Shown here one piece after another: positions 10,073 through 18,112 of a stretch of 64,000 nucleotides of DNA; position 1 is the first letter of the stretch, and each line of letters begins with the position of its first letter. Under the pieces are notes generated by a model. That model worked only from the letters and a program-made list of their open reading frames with translations. It was not told where the DNA came from and made no database searches. The DNA lies in the NCBI RefSeq assembly GCF_014205075.1, contig NZ_JACHMU010000001.1:496001-560000 (forward strand). The letters are read 5' to 3'. The translations under genes and the position numbers were made by a program. The stretch is from Microbacterium ginsengiterrae. Its GTDB lineage: Bacteria > Actinomycetota > Actinomycetes > Actinomycetales > Microbacteriaceae.

Positions 10073-10546
10073 GTGAAATCGCGCCTTGTAGCATCCGCTG
10101 CCCTCAGCGCCCTCGTTCTGCTCGGCGCAACCGGATGCACGTTCATCACGCCTCAGTCGACGAACATCAAGTACTCGGCTGCTGACGGGGTGAACATCCC
10201 CGACTCCGACGGTCCGCTCGAGATCCGCAACGCGGTGGTCATCGCCACGGAAGACGGCTCGACCGGCAACCTCGTCGCCGCGATCGTCAACCCGACCGAC
10301 CGCAGTGAGACCCTCACGGTCGAGATCGAGGGCGTCGAGCCGCTCACGCTGCGCGTCGGCGCCGGCGACCAGCTGAGCCTCGGCGCCAACGCCGAGCCGC
10401 TGCGCATCGACGGACTCGACGCCAAGCCCGGAGCGACCGTGACGATGTACTTCCAGTCCGGAGATGCGATCGGCGCGACGGCCGACGTCCCCGTGCTCGA
10501 CGGCACCCTGTCCTACTACGCCGACCTCGTCCCTGAAGAGGACTGA
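10073..10546 (+). CDS. Secreted lipoprotein of unknown function
   Basis: 157 residues from GTG 10073, behind a perfect AGGAGG. A lipoprotein signal peptide ends in LLGATGC (Cys22). The mature part is rich in beta-strand-like segments (NAVVIATEDGSTGNLVAAIVNP, TLTVEIEGVEPLTLRV) suggesting an immunoglobulin-like fold, and has no catalytic motif I recognise. The gene converges on regX3 across a perfect bidirectional terminator. Homologues in related genomes have, to my recollection, sometimes carried a 'DNA modification methylase' label; nothing in this sequence supports that. Confidence 0.8.
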   Translation: MKSRLVASAALSALVLLGATGCTFITPQSTNIKYSAADGVNIPDSDGPLEIRNAVVIATEDGSTGNLVAAIVNPTDRSETLTVEIEGVEPLTLRVGAGDQLSLGANAEPLRIDGLDAKPGATVTMYFQSGDAIGATADVPVLDGTLSYYADLVPEED

Positions 10547-10560
10547 GCAAACTCGAGACA

Positions 10561-10599
10561 TGCGAGAGGCCGGCACCCGACGGGTGCCGGCCTCTCGCA
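10561..10599. terminator. Bidirectional terminator between lipoprotein gene and regX3
   Basis: A perfect 18-bp inverted repeat (10561-10578 with 10582-10599) with a 3-base loop, placed between converging genes. Confidence 0.85.
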
Positions 10600-10606
10600 T
10601 TCCCCA

Positions 10607-11290
10607 TCACCCTTCGAAGCGGTACCCCAACCCGCGGACGGTCACGAGCATGACCGGCTCCCCCGGGTTCTCCTCAATGCGCGACCGGATCCGCTTGATG
10701 TGCACGTCCAGCGTCTTCGTGTCGCCGAAGTAGTCACTTCCCCACACACGATCGATGAGCTGGCCCCTGGTGAGGACGCGCCCCGAGTTGCGCATGAGCA
10801 TCTCCAGGAGTTCGAACTCCTTGAGCGGCATGCTGATCTCCTCCCCGGCGACGGTGACCGTGTGGCGATCGATGTCGAGCGAGACCCGGCCGCCCTCCAG
10901 CACGCGCTCCTCCAGATCACCCTCGTCCGGCACCGCACGGCGCAGGACAGCGCGCATCCTGGCGAGGAGCTCTCGCGACGAATACGGCTTCGTGATGTAG
11001 TCGTCCGCGCCGAGCTCGAGACCCACGACGATGTCGACCTCGGAGTCCTTCGCGGTGAGCATGATGATCGGCACCGCGGATGTCGCGCGGATCTGCCGGC
11101 ACACCTCGGTGCCCGGGATGCCGGGGAGCATGAGGTCCAGCAGGATGATGTCCGCGCCGCCTTCCCGGAAGGCGGACACGGCCCCCGGCCCATCCTCTGC
11201 GATCTCGACGTCGTACCCCTCGCGTCGGAGCAGGTAGGCGAGCGGATCCGCAAGGTCCGGTTCGTCCTCGACGAGAAGGATGCGGGTCAT
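10607..11290 (-). CDS. regX3: Phosphate-responsive response regulator RegX3/PhoP type
   Basis: 227 residues from ATG 11290, which overlaps the kinase stop codon (ATGA). The receiver domain has the acidic pair VEDEPD, the phospho-acceptor Asp in IILLDLMLPG, the Thr in IIMLTAKDSE and the Lys in DYITKPYS. The C-terminal OmpR-type winged helix ends LVTVRGLGYRFEG. Pairing with a SenX3-like kinase and a divergent phoU marks it as the phosphate-starvation regulator of actinobacteria, which binds tandem 11-base PHO boxes. Such boxes are visible upstream of phoU and pstS in this window. Confidence 0.88.
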   Translation of the reverse strand: MTRILLVEDEPDLADPLAYLLRREGYDVEIAEDGPGAVSAFREGGADIILLDLMLPGIPGTEVCRQIRATSAVPIIMLTAKDSEVDIVVGLELGADDYITKPYSSRELLARMRAVLRRAVPDEGDLEERVLEGGRVSLDIDRHTVTVAGEEISMPLKEFELLEMLMRNSGRVLTRGQLIDRVWGSDYFGDTKTLDVHIKRIRSRIEENPGEPVMLVTVRGLGYRFEG

Positions 11291-12522
11291 GCGTTCTCTC
11301 CGTTCCCGACACGCGCGTCCTCGGCTGTCGCCGAGCCCTTTCGCGCGTGCTTCTTCTTCTTGTTCTTCTTCTTGGCCTTCTTCTCGTCCTGGCCCGCCGG
11401 GCCGTCGATCCGAGGAAGGACGATCGTGAACGTCGACCCACGACCCGGCCTCGACCACAGGCGCACCTCACCGCCGTGGCGCTGCGTCGCGTGCTTGACG
11501 ATCGAAAGCCCCAGGCCGGTTCCCCCTGTGCGTCGCGACCTCGCATCGTCCGCGCGGTAGAAGCGCTCGAAGATGCGCTCCCTGTCCGCTTCGTCGATGC
11601 CGATCCCCTGGTCGGAGATCGCGATCTCCACCGTCTCACCGTCGATCTTGACCCCCGCCCCCACGCGGGACCCCGCCGGCGAGTACGCGATCGCGTTGGC
11701 GATGAGGTTCCCGACGGCCTCGATGAGGGTCTGCGCGTCCCCGCGCACGAAGGCGCGACGGTCGCCGCCTCGGATCAACTCCACCCCGGCGGATTCCGCC
11801 TGCACCGCATGCGCCTCGATCGACGCGGCGACGACCTCGTCGATCGACACCGGTTCGGTCTCCGTGACCCCGTCGGACGCCTGCAGCCGCGACAGACTCA
11901 TGATGCGTCGGGTGAGCTGGCCGAGCCTGATGGCCTCCGCGGAGATGCGGGCGGCGAAGTCGCGCACCTGATCCGGATCGTCCGCCGCCGACTCGATCGC
12001 CTCCGCCAGCAGGATCACAGCGCCCACCGGCGTCTTCAACTCATGGCTGGTGTTGGCCACGAAGTCGCGCCGCACCTGTTCGAGGCGCTCCTGCTCCGTG
12101 ATGTCGCGGAGGATGAGCAGGACGAGTCTCCCCCCGAGCACGCTCGCGCGCGCGGAGACGAGCCGAGGGTCGAGGCTGACGGCGGATCTGCTCAGTCGCA
12201 CCGTCTCGGTCGTGGCGATTCCCGAGGCGCGAACGACGCGGACCAGCTCCCGGAACTCGCCGTTCTCGAGGCCCGCTCCGACCGCGATCCCGTACCGGGC
12301 AGCCGCGGGCGACGTAGCCAGGACGAGACCCGACGCATCGACCACGCAGGCGGCGTCGTCCATGCCGTCCAGGACCTCCGCTGCACCGTGCGGGACCTCG
12401 GCGGACGTGGCTTCGCTGTTCGTGACCCGCGAGCGCCGCGCCCAGGCGATGATGGCGGACAATCCCACGCCGATCACCAGCCCGACGGCGAGTGCGATGA
12501 GCGCGATCGACCCCGGGTTCAT
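11287..12522 (-). CDS. senX3: Phosphate-sensing histidine kinase SenX3/PhoR type
   Basis: 411 residues from ATG 12522. One N-terminal membrane segment (about residues 6-28) leads to a PAS-like sensor region, then the dimerisation/phospho-acceptor helix FVANTSHELKTPVGAV with the reactive His, and the ATPase domain with N-box NLIANAIAYSP, G1 DQGIGID, F-box FERFYR and G2 GGTGLGLSIV. A single membrane pass and a cytoplasmic PAS fit SenX3, which responds to the Pst-PhoU state, not directly to phosphate. Unusually, about 40 residues beyond the ATPase domain form a very Lys-rich tail (KKAKKKNKKKKHARKG). It overlaps regX3 by 4 bases. Confidence 0.88.
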   Translation of the reverse strand: MNPGSIALIALAVGLVIGVGLSAIIAWARRSRVTNSEATSAEVPHGAAEVLDGMDDAACVVDASGLVLATSPAAARYGIAVGAGLENGEFRELVRVVRASGIATTETVRLSRSAVSLDPRLVSARASVLGGRLVLLILRDITEQERLEQVRRDFVANTSHELKTPVGAVILLAEAIESAADDPDQVRDFAARISAEAIRLGQLTRRIMSLSRLQASDGVTETEPVSIDEVVAASIEAHAVQAESAGVELIRGGDRRAFVRGDAQTLIEAVGNLIANAIAYSPAGSRVGAGVKIDGETVEIAISDQGIGIDEADRERIFERFYRADDARSRRTGGTGLGLSIVKHATQRHGGEVRLWSRPGRGSTFTIVLPRIDGPAGQDEKKAKKKNKKKKHARKGSATAEDARVGNGENA

Positions 12523-12594
12523 GCCTCAAGCGTAGGCCCGGTTCGCCCTCCGTCCCGCATGTTTCCGCATGATCGAGCCCCCTTCCGACGTAGT

Positions 12595-12627
12595 GTTCAT
12601 CCATTGGGCACCGTTCGTTAACCTTCG
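12595..12627 (+). promoter_or_regulatory. PHO-box-like tandem 11-mers between senX3 and phoU
   Basis: Three consecutive 11-base units, GTTCATCCATT, GGGCACCGTTC and GTTAACCTTCG, share G at position 1, A at 5 and C at 7, as in the direct-repeat PHO box bound by PhoP/RegX3 regulators (unit consensus near GTTCACC). They sit between divergent senX3 and phoU, 73 bases from the senX3 start and 90 from phoU, so one site could control both. Confidence 0.6.
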
Positions 12628-12716
12628 GCGACCACAATCACTGCGGACGCCCGCACTCTCGGTGTCCACCGGCCGGCGACACCCGTCCGAGATCCGAACG
12701 AAAGGTAGCGACGATC

Positions 12717-13427
12717 ATGCGCGAAGTCTTCCACCAGTCCCTCGAGGACATCCAGTCCCGCCTCGTGGAGATCACCGACCTCGTCACCGTCGCCATCGAC
12801 AAGGCGACGCGCGCCTTCGCGAAGAGCGACGTCGCCATGGCCGAGGAGGTCATCGCCGACGACGCCCGCATCGACGAGCTGACCGTGAGTCTCGACGAGC
12901 TCGCGATCGAGGTGCTCGCCCGCCAGCAGCCCGTCGCCCGAGACCTGCGGATCGTCGTGTTCGCCCTGCGTGTGAGTGCATCGCTCGAACGGATGGGCGA
13001 CATGGCCGAGCACATCGCACAGCTCGCGCGTCTGCGCTTCCCCGAACGTGCGATCCCGAAGGGCCTCAAGGGCACCTTCAAGAAGATGGGCGAGCGGGAT
13101 GTCGAGATCTCCCGCACGCTGTCCGAGCTGTTGCGCACCCAGGACCTGCGCCTGGCCGATGAGATCCGCAACGCGGACGACGACGTCGATGAGCTGCACG
13201 CGCTCGTGTTCGAGAAGGTTCTCAGCGACAACTGGAAGGGCGAGCCGACGGCGACGGTGGATGCGACACTCGCCAGTCGCTACCACGAGCGGTTCGCCGA
13301 CCACGCGGTGGCAGTGGCCAAGAAGGTCGTGTACCTCGCCACGGGCGACTGGGCCGTCGCCGAGGAGGACATCGCCATCGCCGCCGAGGCGCACGAGGCT
13401 GCTGCCCGCCGGGCCGGCCTCGACTGA
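12717..13427 (+). CDS. phoU: PhoU, negative regulator of phosphate signalling
   Basis: 236 residues from ATG 12717, behind GAAAGG. It is all-helical with the two PhoU repeats, each carrying the acidic metal-cluster motif: ERMGDMAEHI in the first half and ERFADHAVAVAKKVVYL in the second. PhoU links the Pst transporter to the sensor kinase and keeps the regulon off when phosphate is ample. The gene is divergent from senX3-regX3 with a PHO-box-like array between, and ends in a terminator shared with gpmA. Confidence 0.92.
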   Translation: MREVFHQSLEDIQSRLVEITDLVTVAIDKATRAFAKSDVAMAEEVIADDARIDELTVSLDELAIEVLARQQPVARDLRIVVFALRVSASLERMGDMAEHIAQLARLRFPERAIPKGLKGTFKKMGERDVEISRTLSELLRTQDLRLADEIRNADDDVDELHALVFEKVLSDNWKGEPTATVDATLASRYHERFADHAVAVAKKVVYLATGDWAVAEEDIAIAAEAHEAAARRAGLD

Positions 13428-13441
13428 TCCGTCCGAAGACG

Positions 13442-13481
13442 CCGGAACCCCGTCGCCTCTTTCGAGATGACGGGGTTCCGG
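13442..13481. terminator. Bidirectional terminator between phoU and gpmA
   Basis: Stem of 13 bp (13442-13454 with 13469-13481) with a 14-base loop, then TGTTTCG on the plus side; it lies between converging genes. Confidence 0.8.
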
Positions 13482-13499
13482 TGTTTCGCGCTGAGGCTC

Positions 13500-14243
13500 T
13501 TACTTCTTGCCCTGCGCTGCGACGGCCGCGGCGCCGGCGGCGGCGGCCTCGGGGTCGAGGTACCGTGCGGGGCCGGTCGGGACGTTGTCGTCGTCGAGCT
13601 CGTAGACCAGCGGGATGCCGGTGGGGATGTTCAGTTCGGCGATGTCCTCGTCGCTGATGCCGTCGAGGTGCTTGACCAGACCGCGCAGCGAGTTGCCGTG
13701 GGCGGCGACGAGCACGGTCTTGCCGGCCTCGAGGTCGGGGACGATCGCGCTCTCCCAGTAGGGCAGCATGCGGTCGATGACGATCTTCAGGGACTCGGTG
13801 CGGGGCACCTCGCCGTCCATGCCGACGTAGCGCGGGTCGTTCACCTGGCTGAACTCGCTGTCATCGTCCAGGAGGGGCGGCGGCACGTCGAACGAGCGGC
13901 GCCACAGCTGGAACTGCTCAGGGCCGAACTCCTCGAGCGTCTGCGCCTTGTCCTTGCCCTGGAGCGCACCGTAGTGACGCTCGTTGAGGCGCCAGGAGCG
14001 CTTGACCGGGATCCACAGTCGGTCGGCGGCATCCAGCGCGATGTTCGCCGTCTGGATCGCGCGGCTGAGCATCGACGTGTGCAGGACGTCGGGCAGAAGC
14101 CCGGACTCGGCGAGGAGCTCGCCGCCCCGGCGGGCTTCGTTCTTGCCCTGGTCGGTGAGACGGACGTCCACCCATCCGGTGAACAGGTTCAATTCGTTCC
14201 ACTCGCTCTGGCCGTGGCGGAGCAGGATGAGAGTGCGGGTCAT
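13500..14243 (-). CDS. gpmA: 2,3-bisphosphoglycerate-dependent phosphoglycerate mutase
   Basis: 247 residues from ATG 14243. The histidine-phosphatase fold is obvious: catalytic [10 protein letters not shown] near the N-terminus (phosphohistidine), [11 protein letters not shown], the mutase-specific [11 protein letters not shown] and the second His in [17 protein letters not shown]. It interconverts 3- and 2-phosphoglycerate in glycolysis. The last about 20 residues are Ala-rich and not part of the fold. It is divergent from the methyltransferase gene with only 33 bases between starts. Confidence 0.95.
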   Translation of the reverse strand: MTRTLILLRHGQSEWNELNLFTGWVDVRLTDQGKNEARRGGELLAESGLLPDVLHTSMLSRAIQTANIALDAADRLWIPVKRSWRLNERHYGALQGKDKAQTLEEFGPEQFQLWRRSFDVPPPLLDDDSEFSQVNDPRYVGMDGEVPRTESLKIVIDRMLPYWESAIVPDLEAGKTVLVAAHGNSLRGLVKHLDGISDEDIAELNIPTGIPLVYELDDDNVPTGPARYLDPEAAAAGAAAVAAQGKK

Positions 14244-14276
14244 GGCACCAGTCTATGCCGGTGGGAGAATGATCCC

Positions 14277-15101
14277 ATGGCCTCCACGCACGTCGGGCGT
14301 CCCACGAGGGGCACCACCGGGACGAACAGGCTCCGGCGCAACGACCGCTGGATCGCCGCGAGCGCGGCGTTCCGATCGGCCGCCGATCCTCTCGTGGTCG
14401 ACCTCGGATACGGCGCGAGCGGTGTGACCGCTTTCGAGCTCGCGACCCGCCTGACGAAGGTTCGCGCGGACGCGGAGGTCCTCGGCGTCGAGCTCGCGCC
14501 GGAACGAGTCGCGACGGCGCGCGCGCAGTTGGAACAGGTGCGCGCAGGCACCACGCCGTTCGCTCCTGACCTACCGGTGTCCTTCGCCAGGGGCGGTTTC
14601 GAGGTGCCGTTGCCCGACGGGCGGAGTGCCTCCGTGATCCGCGCCATGAACGTGCTGCGCCAGTACGACGAGGGCGACGTCGCGGAGGCGTGGCGATCCT
14701 TGACGTCGCGTCTGGCGAAGGGCGGCATGCTCTGCGAAGGCACGTGCGACGAGATCGGACGCATCGGCAGCTGGGTCGACGTCGAACCAGGCGGATCACC
14801 GGTGCGCTTCACGATCTCACTGCGTCTGGCGGAGCTGGAGCGTCCAGGGGTGGTGGCGGAGCGCCTGCCCAAGGCGCTGATCCACCGGAACATCCCCGGC
14901 GAGCGGGTCCATGATCTGCTCGTGGCCCTCGATCGGGAGTGGGAGCGTGCCGCTCCCCTGTCGACGTTCGGTGCGACGCAGCGCTTCGTCGCCGCGGTCT
15001 CCGGTCTGAAGGCTCAGGGCTGGCCGGTGCAGGGCAGTCGTTCGCGGTGGCGTCTGGGGGAACTCACCGTTCCGTGGGATGCCGTGGCACCTCAGCCCTG
15101 A
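14277..15101 (+). CDS. Class I SAM-dependent methyltransferase, target unknown
   Basis: 274 residues from ATG 14277 with GGGAG about 10 bases upstream. SAM motif I reads VVDLGYGASGV (about residue 41), motif II carries the acidic VLGVELAPERVATA, and motif IV-like SVIRAMNVLRQYDEG follows. The C-terminal 100 residues contain no recognisable substrate domain. It overlaps the 3' end of ygfZ tail to tail by 10 bases. Nothing nearby identifies the substrate. Confidence 0.8.
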   Translation: MASTHVGRPTRGTTGTNRLRRNDRWIAASAAFRSAADPLVVDLGYGASGVTAFELATRLTKVRADAEVLGVELAPERVATARAQLEQVRAGTTPFAPDLPVSFARGGFEVPLPDGRSASVIRAMNVLRQYDEGDVAEAWRSLTSRLAKGGMLCEGTCDEIGRIGSWVDVEPGGSPVRFTISLRLAELERPGVVAERLPKALIHRNIPGERVHDLLVALDREWERAAPLSTFGATQRFVAAVSGLKAQGWPVQGSRSRWRLGELTVPWDAVAPQP

Positions 15102-16219
15102 GCGCGTCGCGGGTCCTGGCCCTCCGGACGACGTGAGAGACGGGTCAGCCGGGGCACGTCGGCGGTGGCACCGGCATCCGCCGGGACGATCACCTGCTGT
15201 GCGGCGGCGATGTCGACGCCGTCGGCGCGCACGACGAGGTCGCCGGTCGGCGCGCGACGCGAGAGGATCGCCAGGGCGATCGGCCCGTCCTCGTGATGGC
15301 GGGCGACAGAGGTGATGGCGCCGACCTCGTCCTCACCGGCGAACACCGGAGCACCGGCTGCGGGAAGGACGTCGGCGCTTCCGTCGAGCTGCAACGCGGC
15401 CAGCCGACGCGGCGGGTGGCCGAGGTTGTGCACCTTCGCGACCGTCTCCTGACCGCGGTAGCAGCCCTTGTTGAGGTGCACGGCGCTGCGGATCCAGTCG
15501 GATTCATGCGGGAGGGAGCGCTCGTCGACCTCTGCGGCCCAGCGTGGCCGCCACGCGGCGACTCGGAGCGCTTCGGCGGCGAGCACGCCGGCCGCCGCGA
15601 TGTCCTCCAGGGCAGGAACGGATGCCTCGGCGTCGAGGATCGCGATGCGCCAGCGATAGCCCTCGGCCGGATGCTCGTCGATCACGGAGTACTGGTGGCC
15701 GCCGATCTGCACGGCGTTCCACGGATCGGCCCACACCAGCGGTGTCCCGTTCGGAGCGAGGGCGGCTGCGGTGACAGCGGACTCCGCCGCCCCTCCGGCG
15801 AACGCACCGACGAGAGCGAGATCATCGCGCACGCGCACCGTCACGCGGGAGCGGAACACCATCCGCGTGAGCCACGTCGCGAGCGCGTCGACGTCTCCGG
15901 AATCGGCGATGAGCCAGACCGATGCGCCGTCTTCCAGCACTCCGGCGGCGTGCTCGACGCGCCCCTGCGGATCGAGGATCAGCAGTTCGGTGCTCTCACC
16001 CGGACGAAGCCCGGTCAGCGCCTGCGACGTGATCGAGTCGAGCCAGGTCAGCCGATCCTCGCCGGCCACCTCGATGACGGTGCGGTCTCCCAGCAGCACC
16101 GCGGCGGAGCCGTCCGCGAGACGGCGCTGCTCGCGCATCGGCTCGCCGTAGTGCGAGATGATGCCGTCGTCGGCCACGGCACCCGGCCGGGACGCGAACG
16201 CGTCGGCGAGGGCGGACAC
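15092..16219 (-). CDS. ygfZ: YgfZ/GcvT-like folate-dependent Fe-S cluster protein
   Basis: 375 residues from GTG 16219, two bases after the stop of the FABP-like gene. The diagnostic YgfZ signature K-G-C-Y-x-G-Q-E is present as KGCYRGQETVAKVHN with its cysteine. The rest follows the aminomethyltransferase fold: an N-terminal LGDRTVIEVAGEDRLTWLDS strand-helix unit and a C-terminal beta-barrel. YgfZ uses a folate to help assemble or repair certain Fe-S enzymes. Coupling to a heme-binding FABP-like protein directly upstream suggests a shared redox or cofactor theme. Confidence 0.88.
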   Translation of the reverse strand: MSALADAFASRPGAVADDGIISHYGEPMREQRRLADGSAAVLLGDRTVIEVAGEDRLTWLDSITSQALTGLRPGESTELLILDPQGRVEHAAGVLEDGASVWLIADSGDVDALATWLTRMVFRSRVTVRVRDDLALVGAFAGGAAESAVTAAALAPNGTPLVWADPWNAVQIGGHQYSVIDEHPAEGYRWRIAILDAEASVPALEDIAAAGVLAAEALRVAAWRPRWAAEVDERSLPHESDWIRSAVHLNKGCYRGQETVAKVHNLGHPPRRLAALQLDGSADVLPAAGAPVFAGEDEVGAITSVARHHEDGPIALAILSRRAPTGDLVVRADGVDIAAAQQVIVPADAGATADVPRLTRLSRRPEGQDPRRAQG

Positions 16220-16221
16220 GG

Positions 16222-16824
16222 TCAGACCCGAGCCAGACGGGCGGATGCGTGCGAGGCCATCTTCCCGCCGAGGGCCGCGATGTCCCACGCCCACAGCAGG
16301 TGCCCGTCGACGAGGCCGTACATGCGGCTCGCCGCGCCGTACTCCTTGCCGCCGGCGCTGCGGACGATCGCATCCGTGGCGATGTCGACGCGAGGGCCGT
16401 TGATCTCGCCGAGGTAGAGCTCGAGCGCGCCGTCGGAGTGCGCGAGCGAGACCTCGATGGGGAATCCGCCGGATTCGGCGCGCAGCTTCTCGACGTCATC
16501 GACCGTGCGGGGCGCGGACTCCTCCATCGGAGGGAGCAGTGCAGGGCCGGCATCCGCCGCCGTCGCCGGGCGCGAAAGGCGCCAGTACCCGGTCTCGGCC
16601 ACGAGAGGGGTCGACTCCCGGTCGCCCTCGGCGGCCATCCACCCCGTCGCCGAGTAGTTCAGGTGGCCGGTGCCGTCGTGGCTGAAGCTCACGCGATGCG
16701 TGAACTCACCCTCGAAGCGGTGGTCACCCGCGGTGTATTCGATCACGCCGGTGCCTTCCCAGACGCCGATGAGCCAGCTCAGGGGCGCGAGGTCGGCAGG
16801 CAGGTCAGTGGGCAGCTCGAGCAT
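16222..16824 (-). CDS. FABP-family (nitrobindin-like, THAP4-type) heme-binding protein
   Basis: 200 residues from ATG 16824. The N-terminal LSWLIGVWEGTGVIEY is the hallmark first strand of the nitrobindin/DUF1794 ten-stranded barrel. TGYWRLSRP, a Gly-rich turn and a C-terminal DIATDAIVRSAGGKEYGAASRMYGLVDGHLLWAWDIAALG complete it. Relatives bind ferric heme and react with nitric oxide and peroxynitrite. An insert at about residues 90-125 is Pro/Glu-rich and longer than in minimal members. It is translated just ahead of ygfZ (2-base gap). Confidence 0.82.
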   Translation of the reverse strand: MLELPTDLPADLAPLSWLIGVWEGTGVIEYTAGDHRFEGEFTHRVSFSHDGTGHLNYSATGWMAAEGDRESTPLVAETGYWRLSRPATAADAGPALLPPMEESAPRTVDDVEKLRAESGGFPIEVSLAHSDGALELYLGEINGPRVDIATDAIVRSAGGKEYGAASRMYGLVDGHLLWAWDIAALGGKMASHASARLARV

Positions 16825-16847
16825 GATGGGATCGGATCAGCCGGGGG

Positions 16848-16961
16848 TCAGCGCTGTCCACGGAAGAGATTCCGCAGCACGACACCCGCGACGAAGACGA
16901 TCGCGAGACTCGCAAGGCCCAGCAGGCCGATGAAGAAGAGTTCGAGGGCGACGAGGTCCAT
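16848..16961 (-). CDS. 37-residue single-pass membrane peptide
   Basis: A short frame from ATG 16961 to TGA 16848. It begins MDLVALELFFIGLLGLASLA, continues through a uniformly hydrophobic helix (residues about 9-28) and ends with a basic tail, RNLFRGQR. GGAGGGG lies 12 bases upstream, a little far but plausible. It lies between two same-strand genes (24 bases before the FABP-like gene, 34 bases after the 96-residue membrane protein), leaves almost no other space in the gap, and its codons are GC-rich at position 3 like its neighbours. Function unknown; it could be a small membrane subunit or regulator. Confidence 0.6.
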   Translation of the reverse strand: MDLVALELFFIGLLGLASLAIVFVAGVVLRNLFRGQR

Positions 16962-16995
16962 GCGAATACTCTACCCCTCCGCCCGGAGGGTGGGT

Positions 16996-17286
16996 TCAGG
17001 ACGGGATCAGGGCGGCGAGGCCGAAGGCGGCGGAGACGACCCCGAGCAGCACCAGCGCGCCGATCGCACTGGCGGCGACGCGGAAGATGAACCCCTTGGC
17101 CTGCCCGTACCAGAGCTGCACGCCGAACGACAGCAGCACGGCCGCGCCGAAGCCGACCATGAGCCACTGCACGCGCCATTCCTCCGGGACGAAGATGCCG
17201 ATCGAGACGGCGGCGATCAACGCCGCCGCCCAGACGATGACGACGCCGGCGAGGGCGTTGCGCGGCGCGAGGGCGGGTTCTGACAT
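16996..17286 (-). CDS. Small three-TM membrane protein
   Basis: 96 residues from ATG 17286, with GGAAGC close upstream; a longer in-frame start exists at 17313. Three hydrophobic segments can be seen at about residues 10-30, 37-57 and 65-90. No catalytic motif is visible. It is the first gene of a small minus-strand group: this protein, the 37-residue peptide, the FABP-like protein and ygfZ. It is divergent from glnR with 91 bases between starts. Confidence 0.65.
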   Translation of the reverse strand: MSEPALAPRNALAGVVIVWAAALIAAVSIGIFVPEEWRVQWLMVGFGAAVLLSFGVQLWYGQAKGFIFRVAASAIGALVLLGVVSAAFGLAALIPS

Positions 17287-17377
17287 GCTTCCATTCTCAC
17301 CCATCGCTATCATTGGCGCTCGGGGGCGCGCTCGCCCTGGTCAGGGTGGCCGCCGCGTCGCCCGGAAGGAATAGCAC

Positions 17378-18058
17378 GTGGCATCGATCCTGGTTCTGTC
17401 TTCGGCCCCCTCGACGCAGGTGCTGCCCGCGCTCGAGCTGCTCAGCCACCAGGTCCGGCGGATCCCCGCGGAGGCGACCCAGTTGATCGGGGCTCCGGAG
17501 AGCGATGTGCTGGTCATCGACGGACGCGTCGACCTCGCCGGCGCGAAGTCCCTGTGCCGACTGCTGCGCACCACCGGCCAGGAGACCCCGCTGCTGCTGG
17601 TGGTCACCGAGGGCGGCATGAGTGCGGTGTCCGGCGACTGGGGCATCGACGACGTGCTCCTCGCCGAGGCCGGCCCCGCCGAGGCGGACGCCAGGATCCG
17701 CCTGGCCATCGCCCGTTACGAGGCGTCGGCCGAGCCGAGTCGCGTGCAGGCATCGGGCATCTCCATCGACGAGCAGTCGTACTCGGCGAAGCTGCACGGC
17801 AAACCGCTGGATCTGACCTACAAGGAGTTCCAGCTCCTGCACTTCCTCGCCACCCACCCCTCCCGCGTTTTCACCAGGGAGCAGCTGCTCAGTGAGGTGT
17901 GGGGGTACGACTACTTCGGCGGGACGCGGACGGTCGACGTGCACGTGCGTCGCCTGCGCGCCAAGCTGGGCGATCAGGAGCAGATCATCGGCACCGTGCG
18001 CAACGTCGGATACCGGTTCAACGTCTACGACGACGAAGCGGATGCCGCCGCCGGCTGA
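17378..18058 (+). CDS. glnR: Orphan OmpR-type nitrogen regulator GlnR
   Basis: 226 residues from GTG 17378 with GGAAGGA 7 bases upstream. The N-terminal domain is the atypical receiver of actinobacterial GlnR: it opens with [19 protein letters not shown], has SDVLVIDGR where a normal receiver has its phospho-Asp strand, and [23 protein letters not shown] later. It lacks the usual acidic pocket, so control by classical phosphorylation is doubtful. The C-terminal winged helix ([44 protein letters not shown]) is close to GlnR of Streptomyces. There is no partner kinase. GlnR activates ammonium uptake and glutamine synthetase genes. It lies 54 bases ahead of ppk1. Confidence 0.85.
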   Translation: MASILVLSSAPSTQVLPALELLSHQVRRIPAEATQLIGAPESDVLVIDGRVDLAGAKSLCRLLRTTGQETPLLLVVTEGGMSAVSGDWGIDDVLLAEAGPAEADARIRLAIARYEASAEPSRVQASGISIDEQSYSAKLHGKPLDLTYKEFQLLHFLATHPSRVFTREQLLSEVWGYDYFGGTRTVDVHVRRLRAKLGDQEQIIGTVRNVGYRFNVYDDEADAAAG

Positions 18059-18112
18059 CACCGACGGAAACGAGTTCACGCGCACGACACGTCACGGTGC
18101 GAAGATGTACCC

